Source: an uncultured Oscillospiraceae bacterium (lineage in GTDB: Bacteria; Bacillota; Clostridia; Oscillospirales; Ruminococcaceae). From it: a DNA stretch of 64,000 nt. The stretch is from positions 4,115 to 68,114 of the forward strand of contig CAKSLI010000010.1 of assembly GCA_934466475.1 (NCBI GenBank), in the 5' to 3' direction. Positions 61,063 to 64,000 of the stretch are shown here, in pieces. A program made the position numbers and the translations under genes. The notes under the pieces are model-generated. The model was not told the origin of the DNA. It saw only the letters and a list, made by a program, of their open reading frames with translations, and searched no databases. The stretch's first letter is position 1, and each line of letters starts with the position of its first letter.

Positions 61063-64000
61063 TCAATCCTCCACTCTAAGAATGCTCCTTGCGTTGTTCA
61101 TAACCGTCTGGGAGATTATTCTTCTGCGTATTTCGAGTATGTCGTCATGGGTCCATTCCCTTTCAGAATCAATGTCAAAATTCCCTGCCTGTACAATAAG
61201 CTTCAGCTTGGTATTCGTTGAAAGGTTTTCGGGCTCCGTATACTTTATCCCTTCAAGCACTCTGATGGACATTTCCTCATATCTCCTGCGTCCGGCGTTT
61301 ATTCGCTCGTTTACCTCTCTGAGATCGTCATTCTGCTGGAACCGTTTTCTTTCCATTTCGGCGATTTCTTCTTCGGTTATCTGCTTGATATTAACACTCA
61401 GACCACGTTTTTCGCCGAAATCAACTCCATTATTCTTCATGGCTGATTCTATCTCGGGATCGGACATTCCCAGGTCGTCATACAGTTTTTCGATCTGCTT
61501 GACAGAAGCACCGGATGGCTCCTCACCGGGACGGGTTATCTGATATACGGTTATCTCGTTTCTTCCCGTATCTGCATTAAACTGATAGCAGTCCGACGGA
61601 ACATAAATATAATTCATTCGTGATGAAAAATATCCTGAATTAAAGCCAACGTCCTTATCGACCGCATCTTTCAGCCGATCAGCATAATCAGCGTCGTACC
61701 CCCTGGAATCAATATGCCTGTCGATAATATCGTGATACTGCTCGCACAGCTCCATGCCAGATTTGGAAAGGTTTTTGCCATCGTAAAAACCATATTCCTC
61801 CTTTCGCAGGATATCATTCATGGAATTAATGTTTTCAACCAGTTCCACCAGTTCAGGGTCGCTGCTGATAAGCTCAGAGAACTTCTCACGCTGGCTCAGC
61901 GCAAGCTTATCACATATATGTACCGTGGAAATCACAAGATCGCTGTCACGCGAGGTATTTTTCATGATCTCATCATGGTCATTTGTATTATGGGTGCCGA
62001 TCGCATCGGTGATAGTACGCATCTCCTCTGGTCTGAAGATCCCATTGTACATCTGCTGCCTGTTTTCGTCATTCCAAATATCAAGACTTGATTTATCGTG
62101 ACCTGAATCGTTGTTTCCCTCATGAAGGGTGCCGATATTATTCGGACTCAGCGTGTATCCCTCGTCATGATAGACCTGAGCTACCAGTACGGACATCTTC
62201 TGTCTGTCAGTAGCCTCGGGATTAGATTCCAGATACTGCTCACCGCGCTCGAAATTTCCGTAAATATGCCGTATTCCATGATCTCCGAGTCCACGCCTCT
62301 CAGATTCCAGCTGCTGTTTTATCAATTCGCCGCGCATATCGGTCAGGATACTCTGGCGTAGCTCGTTATCATGTATGCCCATGCTGTCCATGTACCCTTC
62401 AGAACTGCTAAGAATACGGTTTACCGCTGCATCATAGGTTATTTTATCGCCATCGTTCGTAATGAATTCTCTTGACAGCATTCTTTCGGCAGGTGATGAA
62501 ATCTCATCCGTCTCACTGATGTTCCTAAATTTTCTGTTCTGGCTGCTGTCAGAAACGTCAGCGTTATCGGATTCATGAACCGAGGTTTCCTTCCCGGATT
62601 CGGCAGTCTCGTTGTTTTGAGAGAAGCCGAGGATCTTTTCCCTAAACATGCTGGCATATGCGCACGCGTCTTTTTCTACCGGCTGATCAACATAACCGAA
62701 ATAGTTATCCTCCGGAGAAATGTAGTCCTCAAAGTTATCCTTGAATTCAAGGTCACGCTGGTTTTCCAGCTTTTCGGCTCTTTCGTGCTGATACCTGTGC
62801 CGATATTCATGGGATATTGTATCAGCCGCTTCTTCTCCACTCGCAATATTGTGCCTGTTCACAAAAATGGCATTCTGTTCCGATGAGAACCAGCCATAAT
62901 CATCGTCCGATTCCTTATTGTAAAAAACGACGCGTGGCTTGTCCTCAATACCTAGCAGATCTCCATTGGCATCGGCAAGGTTTCTTATCTCCTTCTCCTT
63001 AGCACGCAGAGACATTGTTTCCCAATTAGATTGTTCAAACTTAGAGAGGCATTCACTGATATGCGGGTCATCAAGATGATAATCCGTTACACCGGGCACA
63101 TCGTTTCCCTCACGTATTTCAGCAAACCCTGAACGCTCGACAACCTCTCTGACCGAAGTGTAGCCGTCGCCAAGTTCTCTTGAAATAAGGATATTATTCT
63201 CGTCCAGTTTACCAATAGAGTAATTCATGCGGTCATAGGATCTTTTCAGTTCAAGATACTGATCAGTCATTTCCTTATACCGCATATCCATGGATGTTTC
63301 ATATCTGCCCATATTATTCTCCATAACATAGTCGGATATATCGTCCATTTTTGCCTCCATTGCAAGCTTGAGCGCGTCTCTGTCACCGCACATCTGGGCT
63401 ATTGATCCTTCGTTTTGTGAGCGGATATCCCTTAATTCAGACTTACTGGGATGTTTATTATAAAATTCCTGATCAAACCTGTCTTCAAGTGCTCTTGCAC
63501 AATTGACGGCTGTTTCACTACCGGCTGCAATCTGTTCGCCCTTTTCTATCTGAGCTTCCCGAAGTTCCAGCTCTTTTTCTCTTAGTAGCCCCTGATTTTT
63601 CTCTGCGTCAGCAAGCTCATTCCCCAGGCGCTCCTTGTTATCTTTGAATGTATTGTATTCCTGAAGTCTTTTTCTGTATTCAACTGACGAAGGATCAAGA
63701 CCAAGCACCTCATCGAAAATATCAGAAGATTCTTTTTCAATTCTTTCATATTCGCCCTTCATGTCGTCAATGACGCCTGAATTATCATTAACCAACTCCT
63801 TGACCTCAGAGAATGAACGCTGACCATTCAGAGCTTCGTTGATCTGCTCATCGCGGCTCTTTTCAAATGCTTCGCTGGGATCCTCCTTCACACTAATCTC
63901 TGGTACTTTATCTGATTCACCGTTCTCAAAAGGCACCTCGGCCGCTTCGGAGATTTCACCATCCTGCTCTGATTTCAGCTCGTTTTCGGGAACCGCCTCA
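61063..64000 (-). CDS. Large HExxH/HD-domain protein (N-terminus off window)
   Basis: The frame stays open to the right edge (hand translation of the last bases gives EAVPENELKSEQDGEISEAA), so the start is outside the window; 979 residues are visible. The N-terminal half is helical and charged (KERLGNELADAEKNQGLLRE). ADTISHEYRHRYQHERAEKL contains HExxH, the zinc site of metallopeptidases, followed by YISPEDNYFGYVDQPVEKDA. Further on, GLGDHGIRHIYGNFERGEQY, VAQVYHDEGYTLSPNNIGT and VHICDKLALSQREK carry the H...HD...D pattern of metal-dependent phosphohydrolases. The pairing is unusual. It may be a toxin-like or element-borne protein. It is coupled to the gene at 60356. Confidence 0.75.
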   Translation of the reverse strand, partial: EAVPENELKSEQDGEISEAAEVPFENGESDKVPEISVKEDPSEAFEKSRDEQINEALNGQRSFSEVKELVNDNSGVIDDMKGEYERIEKESSDIFDEVLGLDPSSVEYRKRLQEYNTFKDNKERLGNELADAEKNQGLLREKELELREAQIEKGEQIAAGSETAVNCARALEDRFDQEFYNKHPSKSELRDIRSQNEGSIAQMCGDRDALKLAMEAKMDDISDYVMENNMGRYETSMDMRYKEMTDQYLELKRSYDRMNYSIGKLDENNILISRELGDGYTSVREVVERSGFAEIREGNDVPGVTDYHLDDPHISECLSKFEQSNWETMSLRAKEKEIRNLADANGDLLGIEDKPRVVFYNKESDDDYGWFSSEQNAIFVNRHNIASGEEAADTISHEYRHRYQHERAEKLENQRDLEFKDNFEDYISPEDNYFGYVDQPVEKDACAYASMFREKILGFSQNNETAESGKETSVHESDNADVSDSSQNRKFRNISETDEISSPAERMLSREFITNDGDKITYDAAVNRILSSSEGYMDSMGIHDNELRQSILTDMRGELIKQQLESERRGLGDHGIRHIYGNFERGEQYLESNPEATDRQKMSVLVAQVYHDEGYTLSPNNIGTLHEGNNDSGHDKSSLDIWNDENRQQMYNGIFRPEEMRTITDAIGTHNTNDHDEIMKNTSRDSDLVISTVHICDKLALSQREKFSELISSDPELVELVENINSMNDILRKEEYGFYDGKNLSKSGMELCEQYHDIIDRHIDSRGYDADYADRLKDAVDKDVGFNSGYFSSRMNYIYVPSDCYQFNADTGRNEITVYQITRPGEEPSGASVKQIEKLYDDLGMSDPEIESAMKNNGVDFGEKRGLSVNIKQITEEEIAEMERKRFQQNDDLREVNERINAGRRRYEEMSIRVLEGIKYTEPENLSTNTKLKLIVQAGNFDIDSEREWTHDDILEIRRRIISQTVMNNARSILRVED

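Noticed and set aside
61714-62101. Plus-strand frames within the HExxH/HD gene
   Set aside because: Opposite a long certain frame and lacking start signals.

Overview
The window reads as the chromosome of a spore-forming, Gram-positive gut-type Clostridia (Ruminococcus/Oscillospiraceae-like). The evidence is an AbrB-type SpoVT regulator, a remnant of a YaaH-like GH18 spore-germination hydrolase, consensus sigma-A promoters with strong GGAGG ribosome sites, and a BspA-type leucine-rich repeat protein. No rRNA, tRNA or CRISPR array was seen. The genus is an inference.

Layout. 1-6,650 is ordinary chromosome: a WYL regulator (runs off the left edge) divergent from a PD-(D/E)XK-like protein, a 162-bp MITE, SpoVT, an EamA transporter/QueH/MATE operon and a lipoprotein. 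A palindromic repeat island lies at about 6,620-6,900. 6,905-45,101 is a complete extracellular contractile injection system (eCIS, the Afp/PVC-type phage-tail-like particle). It is arranged as two divergent operons that start at a shared 240-bp control region (25,011-25,249). The leftward operon carries a disordered protein, a YbjN-like protein, sheath, tube, a 1,173-aa Arg/Ser/Glu-rich protein in the tape-measure position, an Afp7-like protein, a membrane HAMP/cyclase-like sensor, gp25, two baseplate J proteins, a gpI-like tail protein and an Ig-tipped appendage protein. The rightward operon carries a zinc-ribbon assembly protein, a DUF6760-like protein, a second tube paralogue, separate gp27-like hub and gp5-like spike, a MORN-repeat membrane protein, a secreted TolC-like coiled-coil protein, a membrane-anchored coiled-coil protein, a DUF4255 cap, a carboxypeptidase-regulatory-like protein, a PAAR-like DUF4280 protein, an AAA+ ATPase, a 2,157-aa repeat protein and a pseudokinase-like membrane protein. 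Five envelope-associated proteins inside the eCIS operons suggest a membrane-anchored or membrane-sensed injection system in a monoderm.

45,148-47,190 is a chemoreceptor. At 47,445-49,037 the 3' half of a GH18 gene abuts the 3' end of a large serine recombinase that has itself lost its 5' end. This looks like the boundary of an integrated element. From there on the DNA is visibly more AT-rich than the eCIS.

49,058-58,051 is a leftward RiPP biosynthetic operon. From a perfect-spacing consensus promoter (58,217-58,245) it encodes a cysteine-free 60-aa precursor, a terminator-like attenuator, a radical SAM/SPASM enzyme, a U32-like TIM-barrel protein, a second radical SAM enzyme with an N-terminal SPASM-like region, a P-loop kinase-like protein, an APH-type phosphotransferase, a MITE, a third radical SAM enzyme, a YcaO protein and a second, paralogous P-loop protein. 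I do not recognise this enzyme combination as a known RiPP class. 58,419-64,000 holds a BspA-type LRR protein, two unrecognised proteins and the C-terminal 979 residues of a large protein with HExxH and HD motifs that runs off the right edge.
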